DNA of 64,000 nt, taken from positions 2,108,001-2,172,000 of the forward strand of contig CP170191.1 in NCBI GenBank assembly GCA_042434945.1, written 5' to 3'. Below are positions 50,528 to 59,934 of this stretch, in pieces. Made by a program: the position numbers and the translations under genes. Under the pieces are notes generated by a model. That model saw nothing but the letters and a program-made list of their open reading frames with translations. It made no database searches and was not told the origin of the DNA. The DNA is from Escherichia hormaechei_A (GTDB lineage: Bacteria > Pseudomonadota > Gammaproteobacteria > Enterobacterales > Enterobacteriaceae). Position 1 is the first letter of the stretch; each line of letters begins with the position of its first letter.

Positions 50528-51961
50528 TTACGGATTCACCAGCCAGGTGCCTGGCTTCGCAATATCCAGCGTCTGGGTACGCGTTCTTCCATTGCCTTCC
50601 AGTTCAATGCGGGTCTCGCCCGCAGGCAATTTCAGCGATGCGTAACCGTTATTGCCCGGACGCAGCGCTTTAGACTCGCCGTTCACCTTCAGCGTCTCGC
50701 CATCAAGCATGCGGATGTAGACCAGCGCGACCGGGCTGGCGTCGACAGGCGGCGCACTCTGCTGCGCCGTAGCAGGTGGCGCAACCGGCTCGCTCACGTC
50801 TGCCGTTGCCGGTCTGGTTTCCGCCTGGGCGGAGGTCTCAGCCGGAGGGCTTACGGCAGGGGTTTGCGCCGTCTGCTCTGGCGTTTCCTGGCTGTCGCCG
50901 CCGAACAGCATCGCACCGGCAACCACCCCAACCAGCACGCCCGCGGCCACCAGCCCCGGAAGCTTGTAACGTCGCCAGTCCAGCGCGGAAGCAGATGTCT
51001 CCTCTTCCACCGGCACCAGCATCGTGCCGGTCTTCTTCGCGGTCAGCACCTCGTCGATACCGGCGACGGGCATCTCGATCAGCGCCGCAAACTCCTCAAT
51101 GGATTGCGGACGGTCTTCCATATGCAGCGCCAGCGCCTTGTCGATGGCCTGTAGCAGCGGGATGGAATAGCCCTGCGGCACCAGCTCCACCAGCGGTTTG
51201 CAGGTGTCCTGAATCGAACGCACCACGCTGACCGGCGGCGGAGAGCCTACGATAAGGGTGCGCAATACGGCGCCGAGCGCGTAGATATCCGTCCACGGCC
51301 CCTGCTCGCTTTCATTGTCGTCGGTATACTGCTCGATAGGCGCGAAGCCCGGACGCAGCATGGTTTCCGTCTCATCCGAGAGATTACCGATGGTGCGGCG
51401 CGCCGATCCGAAATCGAGCAGCACCGGCAGGCCGTTATCCTGAATCTGGATGTTATCCAGCGAGATGTCGCGGTGCAGATACCCCTCGTCGTGGATCGTT
51501 TTGATGGCGCCGAAGAGCATTGGCAGCATGCGGCGGATCCACGCCTCGTTAATCAGCTCCGGTTTCTCTTCGCGCAGACGCGACAGCGTGGTACCGCTGT
51601 AAAACAGCGTTCCCATATAGGCCGTGTCGTTTTGCACCCAGAAACGCAGTACGTGCAGCAGGTTCGGGTGGTTAAAGCGCGCCAGCAGGCGGGCTTCCTG
51701 GATGAAGCTGTTCAGGCCGGCAGAAAACGCTTTGCCAAAGCGCTCGCTGCGCAGCACCAGCGTCATATCCTCGCCGCGCACGGCGAGGGAGGAAGGCATA
51801 AATTCTTTGATAGCGATAGTGCGTTCGAGCTGGTGATCCCAGGCGCGATAGACGATGCCGAATCCGCCGCCGCCAATCACCTCTTTTATCTCAAACTCAT
51901 TGAAACGGTACCCGACCGGGAGCGCGTTTGGGACAGTCCGATTGTTATCATTATCCGTCAT
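50528..51961 (-). CDS. Membrane Ser/Thr protein kinase of the T6SS regulatory pathway (PpkA-like)
   Basis: 477 residues. The kinase domain (about 15-290) has the Gly loop GGGGFGIV (30-37), catalytic Lys 52, HRDISLDN (163-170) and DFG (183-185), so it should be active. A transmembrane helix follows near 345-362 (GLVAAGVLVGVVAGAMLFGG) and a periplasmic part with a Pro/Ala-rich linker and a PEGA-like sheet domain at the end. With the PP2C phosphatase and the FHA protein encoded nearby it would form the threonine phosphorylation circuit that turns on T6SS assembly. Confidence 0.92.
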   Translation of the reverse strand: MTDNDNNRTVPNALPVGYRFNEFEIKEVIGGGGFGIVYRAWDHQLERTIAIKEFMPSSLAVRGEDMTLVLRSERFGKAFSAGLNSFIQEARLLARFNHPNLLHVLRFWVQNDTAYMGTLFYSGTTLSRLREEKPELINEAWIRRMLPMLFGAIKTIHDEGYLHRDISLDNIQIQDNGLPVLLDFGSARRTIGNLSDETETMLRPGFAPIEQYTDDNESEQGPWTDIYALGAVLRTLIVGSPPPVSVVRSIQDTCKPLVELVPQGYSIPLLQAIDKALALHMEDRPQSIEEFAALIEMPVAGIDEVLTAKKTGTMLVPVEEETSASALDWRRYKLPGLVAAGVLVGVVAGAMLFGGDSQETPEQTAQTPAVSPPAETSAQAETRPATADVSEPVAPPATAQQSAPPVDASPVALVYIRMLDGETLKVNGESKALRPGNNGYASLKLPAGETRIELEGNGRTRTQTLDIAKPGTWLVNP

Positions 51962-51985
51962 CTTTTACAGTTCTCTTGATGATTA

Positions 51986-54601
51986 TTACGCGGCAAACTG
52001 ACAGTGAAACTCGCCCTGCTCGCAGGTGACATGCAGACGTCGGTACTGCTCGTCGCTGCGGCTGGCGGTAAGTAAAATCTGGCTCATCTGAGGCAGCAAC
52101 GTATTGGTCAGAATCGCATCCACCATACGCCCGCCCGACTCAACCTCGGTACAGCGCTGAACAATCTGTTCGACCACGCTGTCGTCAAATTCAGAAATAA
52201 TGTTGTGATTCTCTTCCAGACGACGCTGAATGCGCCTGAGCTGAAGACGCACAATCTGCCCCAGCATCTCGTCGCTCAGCGGGTAATACGGCACCACCAG
52301 CAGGCGGCCCAGCAGCGCAGGCGGGAACACCTCCAGCAGCGGCTGGCGCAGGGCGCCGCTTAACGCGTCAGGCTCCGGCATCAGTTCCGGGTCGGCGCAC
52401 ATGGCTGCGATCAGGTCGGTGCCGACGTTAGAGGTCAGAATAATAATGGTGTTACGGAAATCAATGTGACGCCCTTCGCCGTCCTCCATCCAGCCCTTGT
52501 CGAAGACCTGGAAGAAGATCTCGTGCACGTCCGGGTGCGCTTTTTCAATTTCATCCAGCAGCACCACGCTGTAGGGACGGCGGCGCACGGCCTCGGTTAA
52601 GACGCCGCCTTCACCATAGCCCACATAGCCCGGAGGCGCACCTTTTAACGTCGAAACGGTGTGCGCTTCCTGGAATTCACTCATGTTGATGGTAATGACG
52701 TTCTGCTCGCCGCCGTAAAGGGACTCCGCCAGCGCCAGCGCGGTTTCGGTTTTACCCACGCCGGATGGCCCGCAGAGCATGAATACGCCGACCGGTTTGT
52801 TCGGATCGTCAAGCTTCGCCCGCGAGGTTTTTACCCGACGGGCAATCAGATCCAGACCGTGACGCTGACCAATAACCCGCTGGTTCAGCGTGTCGGCCAG
52901 ATTCAGCACCGCGTCGATCTCATTTTTCACCATCCGGCCCAGCGGGATCCCGGTCCAGTCTGAGACCACCGCAGCCACCACGTTCTCATCCACCGCGGCA
53001 AACAGCAGCGGTTCGTCACCCTGTAAGGTCTTCAGCGCCTGCTGCTGTTCTGCCAGCTGACCGCGCAGTTCAGCCGTATCCTCATCACCCGCCGCAAACA
53101 GCGCGGCACGCAGACGGATAATCTCCTGCACCCGCGTGCGCTCTTCTTCCCAGCGACGAGCCAGGGCTTCGCGCTGGGTTTCGAACGCGTCACGTTCGGC
53201 GGTTAAGGCCGCCACACGCGCCGGATCGCCCGCCCCCACGCGCGCTTCGCGTTCAGCAATCTCCAGCTCCACGTCCAGGGCCGCCAGGTGACGCAGACAA
53301 TCTTCCAGCTGGGCAGGCGGCGCGCTCTGGCTGACGGCCACGCGCGCGCAGGCGGTGTCCAGCAGCGCCACCGCTTTATCCGGCAGCTGACGCGCAGGAA
53401 TATAGCGATGCGACAGTTTCACCGCCGCGCTGACCGCTTCGTCGAGGAGTAAAACCTGATGATGAGTTTCCAGCGGCGACACGGTGCTGCGCAACATCAG
53501 CACGGCTTTGGCTTCGTCCGGCTCGTGAACCTGTACGGTCTGGAAACGGCGGGTCAGCGCCGGATCTTTCTCAATGTATTTTTTGTATTCCGCCCAGGTG
53601 GTCGCGCCGATGGTGCGCAGTTGCCCGCGCGCCAGGGCAGGTTTGAGCAGGTTAGCGGCATCGCCGGTGCCCTGCTGACCGCCAGCGCCAATCAGGGTGT
53701 GGATCTCATCGATAAACAGAATAATTGGCGTGGTGCTGGACTGCACCTCGTTAATCAGCGCCTGGAGGCGCGCCTCAAATTCCCCTTTCATGCCCGCGCC
53801 GGCCTGAAGCATGCCGATATCCAGCAGCCACAGCTGAACGTTTTGCAGCGGCTCCGGCACGTCGCCGTCAGCGATACGCAGCGCAAGCCCTTCCACCACC
53901 GCCGTTTTCCCGACGCCGGCTTCCCCGGTCAGCAGGGGGTTGTTCTGGCGACGACGCATCAGAATATCGACCATCTGGCGGATCTCTTCATCGCGCCCTA
54001 CCACCGGGTCGATTTTCCCTTCCCGGGAGCGCGCCGTCAGATCCTGACCATACTGCGCCAGCGTGCCCTGCGCAGCCGGTACTGCCCCGGCAGGCGCGTC
54101 CGCAGCGGCGGCGGCCTGCTGGCTCTCTTTGCTGCTGGCGCAAATGGCGTCGAACTGCTCGATCAGCACCTCGACGTTAAGACGGGTGAACTGCGCCGAA
54201 ATGCTTTTCAGCACGTTAGCCAGATTCCACGTTTTCAGTATGCCGATCAGCAAATGGCCGCCGCGGATGCGGCTGACGCCAAACTTCAGCGAGCCGTAGA
54301 CCCATGCGCGCTCGACGGCGCTGTCGATATGCTCGGAAAGATCAGACACAGAACTCGCGCCACGCGGCAGGGCATCCAGCGCCGCCACGATATCGCGTGT
54401 CAGCTGCTGTTCATCAAGGGCGAAGTGACGAATGACCTGTTGCAGATCGCCATCCTGCTGCTGCATCAGCTGATGCAACCAGTGCACCAGCTCAACGTAC
54501 GGGTTGCCACGCAGCTTACAGAAGGCAGTCGCGCTTTCCAGAGAGGTAAATAACAGCGTATCCAGTTTGCCGAAAAGCACGGCACGGCTAATTTCTGACA
54601 T
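51986..54601 (-). CDS. clpV: ClpV, T6SS sheath-disassembly AAA+ ATPase (TssH)
   Basis: About 871 residues from the start MSEISRAVLFGKL, which has GGAAA about seven bases upstream; an ATG four codons earlier is possible. It has the N-terminal Clp-N domain, first AAA+ domain (GEAGVGKTAVVEGLALR, IILFIDEIHTLIGAG), middle coiled-coil, second AAA+ domain (CGPSGVGKTETALALAE, VVLLDEIEKAHPDVHE). It remodels contracted TssBC sheaths. It follows tssG by about 40 bases. Confidence 0.96.
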   Translation of the reverse strand: MSEISRAVLFGKLDTLLFTSLESATAFCKLRGNPYVELVHWLHQLMQQQDGDLQQVIRHFALDEQQLTRDIVAALDALPRGASSVSDLSEHIDSAVERAWVYGSLKFGVSRIRGGHLLIGILKTWNLANVLKSISAQFTRLNVEVLIEQFDAICASSKESQQAAAAADAPAGAVPAAQGTLAQYGQDLTARSREGKIDPVVGRDEEIRQMVDILMRRRQNNPLLTGEAGVGKTAVVEGLALRIADGDVPEPLQNVQLWLLDIGMLQAGAGMKGEFEARLQALINEVQSSTTPIILFIDEIHTLIGAGGQQGTGDAANLLKPALARGQLRTIGATTWAEYKKYIEKDPALTRRFQTVQVHEPDEAKAVLMLRSTVSPLETHHQVLLLDEAVSAAVKLSHRYIPARQLPDKAVALLDTACARVAVSQSAPPAQLEDCLRHLAALDVELEIAEREARVGAGDPARVAALTAERDAFETQREALARRWEEERTRVQEIIRLRAALFAAGDEDTAELRGQLAEQQQALKTLQGDEPLLFAAVDENVVAAVVSDWTGIPLGRMVKNEIDAVLNLADTLNQRVIGQRHGLDLIARRVKTSRAKLDDPNKPVGVFMLCGPSGVGKTETALALAESLYGGEQNVITINMSEFQEAHTVSTLKGAPPGYVGYGEGGVLTEAVRRRPYSVVLLDEIEKAHPDVHEIFFQVFDKGWMEDGEGRHIDFRNTIIILTSNVGTDLIAAMCADPELMPEPDALSGALRQPLLEVFPPALLGRLLVVPYYPLSDEMLGQIVRLQLRRIQRRLEENHNIISEFDDSVVEQIVQRCTEVESGGRMVDAILTNTLLPQMSQILLTASRSDEQYRRLHVTCEQGEFHCQFAA

Positions 54602-54639
54602 GTTAGTTTCCATTAACAATGATTCGGTATACGGAAGGA

Positions 54640-55683
54640 TTATCGCTCTGCGCGATACACCAGATCGCCACGCGGAACAGGCTGAGGCTGAAGGCCGAGC
54701 CAGGTGTTGTACCCTAATCGCCCGCCGCTGCCGAGCGTGGCGCCCTGCACCGCATCGGCGCGCAGGATCACCCGTGTTTCCCATTCAAATTCCACCCCGG
54801 CGTACTGTCGCACCCAGTCGCGCAGCTCGGTCACCCATCCTTCGCCCGGCAGAAAACGGTTGTAGTCGTCTGCGCTCAACGGGCCAATCTCGAGCCGGAA
54901 TTTATGCTGCACGTCGCGTACCGCAATGCCGAGAAAAGCGGACTCTCCCATGCGCGGCATACGCCGCCCCTCGCCCAGCTGTGCCTGCTCCCGCGTTGAG
55001 AGCGGCATCCACTGCGGGACGTTGGCCACCAGCCTGACCGGCACGTTGAAATAGTTGCGCAGGATTTTCTCCAGCCCTTCCGGGTCCCGCCCGTGTCGGG
55101 TCAGGTGCCCGGCGTGAGTAAAGCGGGCGTGCGCGCTCAGGCTGCCTTTCGACATCTGGGCAGGCTGCCCCATGCCAATCAGCGATGCCAGATACCCTTC
55201 GAAGCGCCTGTTGTCGTCGCGATCCTGTGAAACGGCAGGCTGCGCGTCCGCCCATGCGCGGTAGAACAGCAGCGTCAGGCGGTGGTGAAAGAGGTCGGCA
55301 AACGCGCTGAGGCTGTGATCCTGATGATGATGAATACGCTCGCGGGCATACTCAGTCATGTGCACCGGCAGCGGGCCGTTAGGACCAAACAGGCCGAAGC
55401 TCAGTATGGAAACGTCATGCAGTCCGTTCTCTTCCCGCTGCCGGACCTCAGCAACCGTTGACGGCGCAAAGCCCATTGAAGGCTGCTGACCAATACGCAG
55501 CGGCTCAAATTTAGGCAGCGGCGCGCGCCCCAGCGGGTAACGTTCACCGCCCTGGGCATCAATGCGTCTTAACAGCTGGAACAGATCATAGCGCCACGGC
55601 GTCTCGCGCACCCCGCGCCAGAACGCATCGGGCAGCGGCGTCAGGCGATGCACGCGCAGCGTTGCAGGGGCAACTTCACTCAT
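54640..55683 (-). CDS. tssG: TssG, T6SS baseplate protein
   Basis: This 347-residue protein matches the TssG/VasB family: FDLFQLLRRID-type start (WRYDLFQLLRRIDAQGG), LSFGLFGPNGPLPVHMTEYA and a FADLFHHRLTLLFYRAWADAQP motif. With TssF, TssE and TssK it forms the baseplate wedge. It overlaps tssF by four bases. Confidence 0.95.
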   Translation of the reverse strand: MSEVAPATLRVHRLTPLPDAFWRGVRETPWRYDLFQLLRRIDAQGGERYPLGRAPLPKFEPLRIGQQPSMGFAPSTVAEVRQREENGLHDVSILSFGLFGPNGPLPVHMTEYARERIHHHQDHSLSAFADLFHHRLTLLFYRAWADAQPAVSQDRDDNRRFEGYLASLIGMGQPAQMSKGSLSAHARFTHAGHLTRHGRDPEGLEKILRNYFNVPVRLVANVPQWMPLSTREQAQLGEGRRMPRMGESAFLGIAVRDVQHKFRLEIGPLSADDYNRFLPGEGWVTELRDWVRQYAGVEFEWETRVILRADAVQGATLGSGGRLGYNTWLGLQPQPVPRGDLVYRAER

Positions 55684-57551
55684 ACCAGCGCCCTTTTACC
55701 CATGCGCGGCGCCCAGTAGCCGATTTCACCACGCTGCTGGCTCTTGAGCGTGAACTCCGTAAAACTGTTGATGGAGACCAGGCGGGCAAAAAGGCGTTCC
55801 AGCACGCTGCCGAAAAGCCATGGGCTGGCGCCGGAAAAGGCGCGTTCGTCCACCGTCAGGGTGATGCCGATCCCGCGGGCGAACACCACCGGGCCGGGTT
55901 CAGGCACGCGACGGTGCACCGGCTCCAGCACGCAGTGACGAACGCCATCCACCTGACGAGCAACCGGCGTCTCGGCCAGGTTGGCGTATAGCCCTAACAG
56001 CTGACGCAGCGCGGCTGCGCCCTCTTCGTTTTCGCTGTCCATCAGGCTGAGGTAGTTCATTTGCAGCTGGCTGATGAGCCGCCAGGTGCTGAACCCTTCG
56101 GCCAGCGCCGGACGCGGCGGCGTCGGGCCTTTACGCAGGGTTAACGCCTTCACCGGCATGGAGTCGGCCATAATAAACTGCCCAAGCTCCTGCTGGAGCA
56201 TCAGCGGCAGGTCACGGCTGGTGCACAGCACCTCGGCGGAAATGTAGCGCAAATTCTCCTGCCACGGCGCGTGCTGCGCATCCACCAGCGAGACGAAGAC
56301 CTCCGAGCCGATATAGCCCGTGCGGGTGCCATAGCGCAGCGCGTGTTCGGAGAGAACGCGCTGCTCACGGCGCAGGGAAAAATAGGCGCCGTAGTTGCCC
56401 GCGTCTCCGCTCCAGGTACTCCAGAACGGACGAAACGTCTGGTCGTCCCGCTGACCATCCGCGCTGGCATAGATTTTTTTCACGGCATAAATTTCATAAT
56501 CCAGCGGGCGGATGTTATCCACCACCAGGTGGTATTCATGCTGGCTTTCGCTCAGCTTCTGCCGGGCCGCCACTTTCGGGAACAGGTTGATCACCGGCGT
56601 GCAGTGCAGCGCCAGGTGGCTGGCATCCACCACGCGCTCCAGCTGATCGTCGCTCTTGTCGAGCAGAATGAAGATATCAAACGCTTTTTCGTCTTCGCAG
56701 CGCTGGATCAGCTTGCCCAGCCCACTCAGGCTGATGAAACGAAAACGCGCCGGGAACGCAAAGTACTCCTGCAACAGGCGATAGCCGTCGAAGTTGCGCA
56801 GATCGTCCGGGAGCAGCGCCTGGTCCGCATTAAAGCCTTCCTGACGCAGGGCGTCAGACGACAGCAGCTGGCGCTGGGGCTGCTTGCTGACCGTCTGGCA
56901 GACAATACCCGCGTGGTGCTCCATCACCAGCTCCAGCAGCTTCAGCGCCTCGATGTCCGGGCCGCTTAAGAAGAACTCCAGGCGGTCAAAGTCCAAGTGC
57001 CCGAGATGCTGCGGGCCATCGCAGGCAATGCGGATCCGTAAGGCGCTGCTGATCCCCCGCTGGCTCAGGCCGAGCTGGGCCAGCGGCAGATCGGCGGGAA
57101 CGCCGCCCAGCTCGATCCGCTCAATTTTTAACGGCAGCAGGTTCACCTCGTGCGCCGTGGTATAGCTGCACGTAACGCCGGTCTTTTTCAGCGCCAGGCT
57201 GTCCATCATGGTGCCGCGCGGCACAATAAAGCCTTTGCTCAGGTCGCCGCGGCTGCTGTCGGGCTGAATTTCAGCGATCGCCATCGACGGCGTAGGCGCC
57301 AGATAATTTGGCGCAATCATCTCCAGCATACGCTGTGAAAAGCGCGGAAATTCGGCGTCCATTTTCATCTGCACGCGGGAGGTCAGGAAGGCGAAACCTT
57401 CCATCAGACGCTCAATGTACGGGTCCGCCACTTCGATGCCGCGCATGCCGAGCCGCCCCGCCACTTTCGGGTAGCGCTCGGCGAACTCTGCGCCCATCTC
57501 GCGCAGATAGGCCAGTTCACGGTTGTAATATTCGAGCAGTTTGCTTTCCAT
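55680..57551 (-). CDS. tssF: TssF, T6SS baseplate protein
   Basis: This 623-residue protein has the TssF/VasA family start (LLEYYNRELAYLREMGAEFA) and the PYIERLMEGFAFLTSRVQMKMD, FPRFSQRMLEMI segment, followed by IPRGT-type FIVPRGTMMDS. It forms the baseplate wedge with TssG. It lies between tssE (2-base gap) and tssG (4-base overlap). Confidence 0.96.
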   Translation of the reverse strand: MESKLLEYYNRELAYLREMGAEFAERYPKVAGRLGMRGIEVADPYIERLMEGFAFLTSRVQMKMDAEFPRFSQRMLEMIAPNYLAPTPSMAIAEIQPDSSRGDLSKGFIVPRGTMMDSLALKKTGVTCSYTTAHEVNLLPLKIERIELGGVPADLPLAQLGLSQRGISSALRIRIACDGPQHLGHLDFDRLEFFLSGPDIEALKLLELVMEHHAGIVCQTVSKQPQRQLLSSDALRQEGFNADQALLPDDLRNFDGYRLLQEYFAFPARFRFISLSGLGKLIQRCEDEKAFDIFILLDKSDDQLERVVDASHLALHCTPVINLFPKVAARQKLSESQHEYHLVVDNIRPLDYEIYAVKKIYASADGQRDDQTFRPFWSTWSGDAGNYGAYFSLRREQRVLSEHALRYGTRTGYIGSEVFVSLVDAQHAPWQENLRYISAEVLCTSRDLPLMLQQELGQFIMADSMPVKALTLRKGPTPPRPALAEGFSTWRLISQLQMNYLSLMDSENEEGAAALRQLLGLYANLAETPVARQVDGVRHCVLEPVHRRVPEPGPVVFARGIGITLTVDERAFSGASPWLFGSVLERLFARLVSINSFTEFTLKSQQRGEIGYWAPRMGKRALV

Positions 57552-57553
57552 AA

Positions 57554-58117
57554 TTACCCCGCATCCTTCAGTTCAAAATGGCCGTTCTCAAGATCGACGT
57601 CGGTGCGAAAGAGAAACTCCAGCGGATACGGCACGCACCACAGGCGACCTTTGATTTCGATAGACAGAACGTTGTGCAGATCTAACGAGGAGGTATCGGA
57701 CACGCAGCGAACCTGAAGCCCCTGCGGCAGGATCCGCGGTTCAAAGTTAATAATCGCTTCGGTGAGCTTGCGCTGAATGTCGTGCCATTCAATATCGGAC
57801 ATTCTTTTCCCCGCCAGCGGCGCCACGCCAAAATTCACGACGGAACGGCTCACCTGCATCAGCCCGCTCAGATCGCTGGAGGCATCGTGGTTAATGGTGT
57901 TAAACAACCACTGTAAATCCCGCAGGACGTTACGACGCAGCGCGGCGTGGGTAATCAGATTGCTGTTGGCGGACTCGCGTTTTTTTTCCGGATCGTTATC
58001 CGTCAGGCGATCCAGCAGTGAGGGCTGCATTTTGTCGCGCGCCCCCACTTTCTCCTGCCTGCTGCGGGCCTGCCAGCCGCTGCGCAGCAGATCGCCTTCG
58101 CCAGCGGGATTACTCAT
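57554..58117 (-). CDS. tssE: TssE, gp25-like T6SS baseplate protein
   Basis: About 187 residues from MSNPAGEGDLL (GGATGG upstream). It shows the gp25-like domain from about residue 27 on: PSLLDRLTDND, then RRNVLRDLQWLFNT and SVVNFGVAPLAGKRMSD, and IINFEPRILPQGLQVR. It starts sheath polymerisation on the baseplate. It overlaps tagJ by eight bases. Confidence 0.95.
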   Translation of the reverse strand: MSNPAGEGDLLRSGWQARSRQEKVGARDKMQPSLLDRLTDNDPEKKRESANSNLITHAALRRNVLRDLQWLFNTINHDASSDLSGLMQVSRSVVNFGVAPLAGKRMSDIEWHDIQRKLTEAIINFEPRILPQGLQVRCVSDTSSLDLHNVLSIEIKGRLWCVPYPLEFLFRTDVDLENGHFELKDAG

Positions 58118-58922
58118 CCGCACCATCCGAGGTAAATGTCACCAGGCTCAGGGTAAGCAGCGGGCTTTCGCTTTGCTCGCTCAGCCAGGCTTTCTGTCCC
58201 ATGCCTTCATACAGGGCGCCGTCATCGTCCAGCGGGAGCCATTCGGTGGTGCGCCCCAGCTTAACGCTGTCTGGCACCCCGTCAGCAAACGGATAACGCG
58301 CCGGGATCTGACACACCTGCTCGGTGCCGTCCGTGAGGCGGACCAGCGCATGACGCCACACCAGATCGGTCACGCTGGCCGGAGCCTGAAAACGGATCGC
58401 GTCGATGGCGCAGAACGGCACCCAGAAATAACGGCCATTGACCAGGGTTTCACACACCGGCCCCAGACGGGCATCGCCGTCCATCAGCCATTCAAAGGTG
58501 TGGCTCTCTTCATTCTCCAGCGTGACCTGCCCGCGGCTTGCCGGGGCCTGTTCGAGTGCCGCCAGGCGCAGCGTTTGCGCTTGCCCTGCGCTTTCGGTCA
58601 GCGCCTGGGCTAACGTCGTCAGCCACGGCCACTGCGCCTCGGGCATTGTCGGTCGTACCTCTCCCGCGAACACGCGCGCCCGCTGCTGTTCACCCTGAAT
58701 GGCCTGCTCCAGCAGCGTTACGGTCGGTTTTGCCTGCGGCTTCAGCGCCAGCCAGCTTTTCAGCTGGGTCAGGGCGCGCGCCCAGTTGCCGCTGAGGATC
58801 AGAAACTGCACAAACGCGGCGCGCAGATCGGCATCCGCCGGACGGGCTTTGATATCGGCTTCCAGGCGAAGCAGCGCGTCGCTAATCGACTCGCCCGCCA
58901 GACGTTGATAAAGCGTATTCAT
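58110..58922 (-). CDS. tagJ: TagJ/ImpE accessory protein
   Basis: This 270-residue protein matches the ImpE/TagJ family: an N-terminal TPR-like helical part (ADADLRAAFVQFLILSGNWARALTQLKSW) and a beta-rich C-terminal part (GRYFWVPFCAIDAIRFQAPA). TagJ binds the sheath protein TssB and helps ClpV-mediated disassembly in some species. It sits directly before tssE. Confidence 0.92.
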   Translation of the reverse strand: MNTLYQRLAGESISDALLRLEADIKARPADADLRAAFVQFLILSGNWARALTQLKSWLALKPQAKPTVTLLEQAIQGEQQRARVFAGEVRPTMPEAQWPWLTTLAQALTESAGQAQTLRLAALEQAPASRGQVTLENEESHTFEWLMDGDARLGPVCETLVNGRYFWVPFCAIDAIRFQAPASVTDLVWRHALVRLTDGTEQVCQIPARYPFADGVPDSVKLGRTTEWLPLDDDGALYEGMGQKAWLSEQSESPLLTLSLVTFTSDGADE

Positions 58923-58931
58923 AGCCCCTCC

Positions 58932-59918
58932 TTAATTCGCCGCGCGCCAGGCGCCCACTGCCGGATCGCGCAACTGCGGGCGCAGCGTGTCAATCAGAAC
59001 AACGTTCAGCTCCGCGCCCGGTGCAACCCATGCGCTCCAGATTTTCTTCACCTCTGCGATACGCGCCTGAAGTCTGGCGTCGTCGCTGGCGATCTCACGG
59101 GTGATTTCCACCGCCACCGTGCCGTTGCTCTTCCAGCCGTTCAGGGTGCTGTCGTACGGCAGGATCATCCAGCTCTGGTCGCTGTTCTGGGTGCTGAAGA
59201 CCATGCGCTCTTTGTTGACGGAGGTGATCAGCGCCTTTTCAGGATCGACCGCGTTGTTCAGCCCCATCACCGGGAAGCCGTGAATGTAGGTGACCGGAAT
59301 CGCTTTCTGCGTCCCGTTACGGTTCTGCGTCACCACGGTGTGGCCGCTGAGCCAGCTGCCGTTGCCGCAGCGGGTGGTGTCGGAATCCGGAATAAACAGC
59401 GCTGGCGCGGAGGAACCGCCCTCCCAGAAGGTGCGCAGATGGCAACCGTCCTGAAGGGTGAACTCCTGCCATGGCGTACGATCTGCCGCCACGGTGTGCG
59501 TCTCCGGATTCTGGTCAGGCGGCAGCAGCGCGCCTGAGGTGGCGGTCGTTGCCGCCGCCGTTTCCTGCTGCTTCACCACCAGCGCCCAGTCCTGCGCTTT
59601 AGCCGCTGTGCCCCGGGCAAGCGTCGTGCCTTCCGGATCGTTAAGCGTCCAGTTCAGGGTATTCAGCTTGCTGCACTGGTGCTCCAGCAGCGAGCCAAGG
59701 CGCGGCACGAAGTTTTCCAGCACCGAAACCTCTTTCTTGCCGTTCGCCACGATACGCAGCGCCACGTCCGCCTTACACCAGCTTTGCGGCGTATTGTCTT
59801 TAATGTTGTCGATCCAGATATCCAGCTTCTGCGCAGGAGACTGCACGATGCGGAAGTTTTCAGCCTGTGCGGTGGTCGCCACCGTCAGAAGAGCCAAACC
59901 CGATAGCCAAAGTTTCAT
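58932..59918 (-). CDS. Periplasmic protein of the T6SS cluster, function unknown
   Basis: 328 residues from the chosen ATG (MKLWLSGLALLTVATTAQAE), which gives a clean signal peptide; the longer frame runs into the phosphatase gene. I do not recognise a characterised family. Visible features are two halves with Trp-rich strands and four Cys (SWCKADVAL, EHQCSKLN, DGCHLRTF, TRCGNGSW), suggesting two disulphides, with an Ala/Thr-rich linker between. The place between the PP2C gene and tagJ argues for an envelope or signalling role next to the kinase's periplasmic domain. Confidence 0.75.
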   Translation of the reverse strand: MKLWLSGLALLTVATTAQAENFRIVQSPAQKLDIWIDNIKDNTPQSWCKADVALRIVANGKKEVSVLENFVPRLGSLLEHQCSKLNTLNWTLNDPEGTTLARGTAAKAQDWALVVKQQETAAATTATSGALLPPDQNPETHTVAADRTPWQEFTLQDGCHLRTFWEGGSSAPALFIPDSDTTRCGNGSWLSGHTVVTQNRNGTQKAIPVTYIHGFPVMGLNNAVDPEKALITSVNKERMVFSTQNSDQSWMILPYDSTLNGWKSNGTVAVEITREIASDDARLQARIAEVKKIWSAWVAPGAELNVVLIDTLRPQLRDPAVGAWRAAN

Positions 59919-59934
59919 ATCAATCCTTGTGTGT

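Noticed and set aside
53459..54553. 364-codon open frame antisense to clpV
   Set aside because: Shadow of the clpV frame; no start signal and no known protein features.
58932..59918. Calling the periplasmic T6SS protein TagO/VasI
   Set aside because: It has a signal peptide but lacks sequence that I can match to that family with confidence; size and Cys pattern differ.
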